A DNA stretch of 14,705 bases, from assembly GCA_003476705.1 (NCBI GenBank), contig DMVM01000154.1, forward strand, positions 1 through 14,705. Direction: 5' to 3'. Origin of the DNA: Coprothermobacter sp. (GTDB taxonomy: Bacteria > Coprothermobacterota > Coprothermobacteria > Coprothermobacterales > Coprothermobacteraceae). The number at the start of each line of letters is the position of its first letter. Within the stretch, counting starts at the first letter, position 1. The position numbers and the translations under genes are program-made. Of this stretch, positions 13,441-14,705 are shown one piece after another. The notes under the pieces are model-generated. The model was not told where the DNA came from and made no database searches. It saw only the letters and a list, made by a program, of their open reading frames with translations.

Positions 13441-14705
13441 TCATAATCAACCTCCTCAAACCTGTAGTACCTTCCGACTCTTTTGAGCGGCTTGAAAAGC
13501 TCACCGTTTCCTTCGTAGAACCGCCCATACATTTCTAAGAATACCAACCTAATACTGTGCACAAACGCACCTAATGCTGAAATAGCAAAGTTAAACACTT
13601 GAAAAACCACAAACATGAGAACCCCAAAAATAATTCCCAGTAAACCGCTTTTCATCACACCAAGTGACAAAGAATTAAATACCTGCCCCATGAGTGCTCC
13701 CGTCAAGTTAAGTGCCATCAACCGTGAATACGAAAGCACATCACCCAAAAAAGAAGCCACACCATAGGGACTTATGATGCCATAAAGTCCAATAAGCCCC
13801 ATACCCAGCCTGGAAATCCAGTTCTTCGACTCTCGCCCCTGAAACAAGATAAGGTTTATCGCAAAGAATAACGCAAGGTACGTTGAAATTGAGCCACCAC
13901 CGAGTAGTAGCCAAATCAGGGAACTCAAGAAACCCCACCAACAGAAAACATCTGACCAAAACCCCAGATAGTCCTTATTCCCTAGCATCCACCACCCCTT
14001 TATGCCCATAGCGTAAAACTGCGCCATAACACCAATAACCAAGGAAAACACAAGCATGCTGTTCACATCACTTCCGTCCACCGGGTAAAAGAGCCCCAAT
14101 GCTTTCCCATCGATCATAAGTGGTTGCGTAGAAAACCAACTCCATGTAATTATGCCGATTATCATGGTTCCAATACCCACGTTCAAACAAAGCCTTAGGA
14201 TCTTTTCCATGCTTTTAATCTTCTTGAGTCCGTACAAACTTACAAGTGTTATTATGAGACCAAATCCTGCATCACCCAGCATGAAAGCGAAAAACAGGTT
14301 CCACCAAAGAGCTACAGCAGGTGTTGGATCGTAGGCGTCATAACGGGGTGGTCCGTACATCAAAGTAATAGACTCATATGGTTCAAAAAAGCTTGAGTTC
14401 TCCAGTTTTGTGGGATACATTTCATCTTCCTCCGGAGGCAGCAGCAAAACATCACCGCCCAGAGCTCTAACCTCATTCAAAGCATCGTTTAAATGCTCCT
14501 TTGGAATATAACCCACCACTACGCCCAAAAACTGCGTATCAACAGAACCATTTACCAACCTGGCATATTCCAACGAAACCGAGTAATAATCGAAAGCTTT
14601 TCTTATCTGGGTTCCGTTTTCCTCAAGAAGAGTATCTAACTGGCTTTCCACTTCACCCAAGTGCTTTGTAAGTTGTTCTTTCTTTATCTTGAGCTCATTT
14701 AGCTC
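13437..14705 (-). CDS. ntpI: V-type ATP synthase subunit I (partial, 5' end beyond right edge)
   Basis: Stator membrane subunit (a subunit) that forms the ion half-channels against the K ring. The frame is open without a stop to the right edge, giving 422 visible residues of an expected 620-660. The TTG at 14660 is therefore not the real start. The visible N-terminal part is a coiled coil (ELNELKIKKEQLTKH onward), then a small alpha/beta segment. From PAVALWWNLFFAFMLGDAGFGL a multi-helix membrane domain begins. Conserved family pieces are FAFMLGDAGFG, GDVLSYSRLMALNLTGALM and the functional-arginine helix LGAFVHSIRLVFLEMYGRFYEG followed by FKPL. K follows with a 4-nt overlap. Confidence 0.93.
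   Translation of the reverse strand, partial: ELNELKIKKEQLTKHLGEVESQLDTLLEENGTQIRKAFDYYSVSLEYARLVNGSVDTQFLGVVVGYIPKEHLNDALNEVRALGGDVLLLPPEEDEMYPTKLENSSFFEPYESITLMYGPPRYDAYDPTPAVALWWNLFFAFMLGDAGFGLIITLVSLYGLKKIKSMEKILRLCLNVGIGTMIIGIITWSWFSTQPLMIDGKALGLFYPVDGSDVNSMLVFSLVIGVMAQFYAMGIKGWWMLGNKDYLGFWSDVFCWWGFLSSLIWLLLGGGSISTYLALFFAINLILFQGRESKNWISRLGMGLIGLYGIISPYGVASFLGDVLSYSRLMALNLTGALMGQVFNSLSLGVMKSGLLGIIFGVLMFVVFQVFNFAISALGAFVHSIRLVFLEMYGRFYEGNGELFKPLKRVGRYYRFEEVDYE

Noticed and set aside
14658..14660. TTG as the start of subunit I
   Set aside because: The frame continues open upstream to the window edge with coiled-coil sequence, and subunit I should be over 600 aa.
1..14705. Search for tRNA/rRNA genes, insertion sequences, CRISPR arrays, prophage or defence genes
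   Set aside because: Nearly all sequence is accounted for by conserved housekeeping genes; no repeats with spacers, terminal inverted repeats, transposase-like frames or RNA cloverleaf signals were seen.

Overview
The window is a tightly packed stretch of bacterial chromosome, about 45% G+C by eye. It holds two long minus-strand operons separated by one plus-strand gene. No RNA genes, mobile elements or CRISPR arrays were seen. A Gram-positive-like cell wall cluster combined with an Enterococcus/Thermus-type V-ATPase, compact proteins and overlapping genes suggests an anaerobic, possibly thermophilic, deep-branching bacterium. Coprothermobacter is my best guess; this is inference from gene content and composition, not a database match.

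Right part (14705 down to 7506, minus strand): a V-type ATPase operon in the order I (5' end outside the window), K, E, C, F, A, B, D, plus a ninth, unrecognised 105-aa gene. Most junctions overlap by 1-8 nt. The order matches the ntpIKECGABD core of Enterococcus hirae. The rotor protein K carries every residue expected of a Na+-binding site, so the enzyme is probably Na+-coupled. Subunit C is only about half its usual size.

Middle (6413-7396, plus strand): a phosphofructokinase-family gene. Its fructose-6-phosphate and catalytic residues are largely kept, but its phosphoryl-donor loop is strikingly altered. It converges on the V-ATPase operon across a 109-bp gap with no convincing terminator, and diverges from mraZ across a short shared promoter region.

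Left part (6298 down to 1, minus strand): a division and cell wall (dcw) cluster, mraZ-rsmH-ftsL-murF-mraY-murD-ftsW-murG (murG runs off the left edge). Nearly all junctions overlap or are separated by 1-2 nt. Upstream of mraZ are three tandem 10-bp units that match the known MraZ operator pattern, implying autoregulation of the cluster. ftsI and murE, which usually lie between ftsL and murF, are absent from this position.

Together the left operon makes lipid II (MurF, MurD, MraY, MurG) and septal wall (FtsL, FtsW) under MraZ control. The right operon couples ATP to ion transport. The intervening kinase-like gene nominally belongs to glycolysis.
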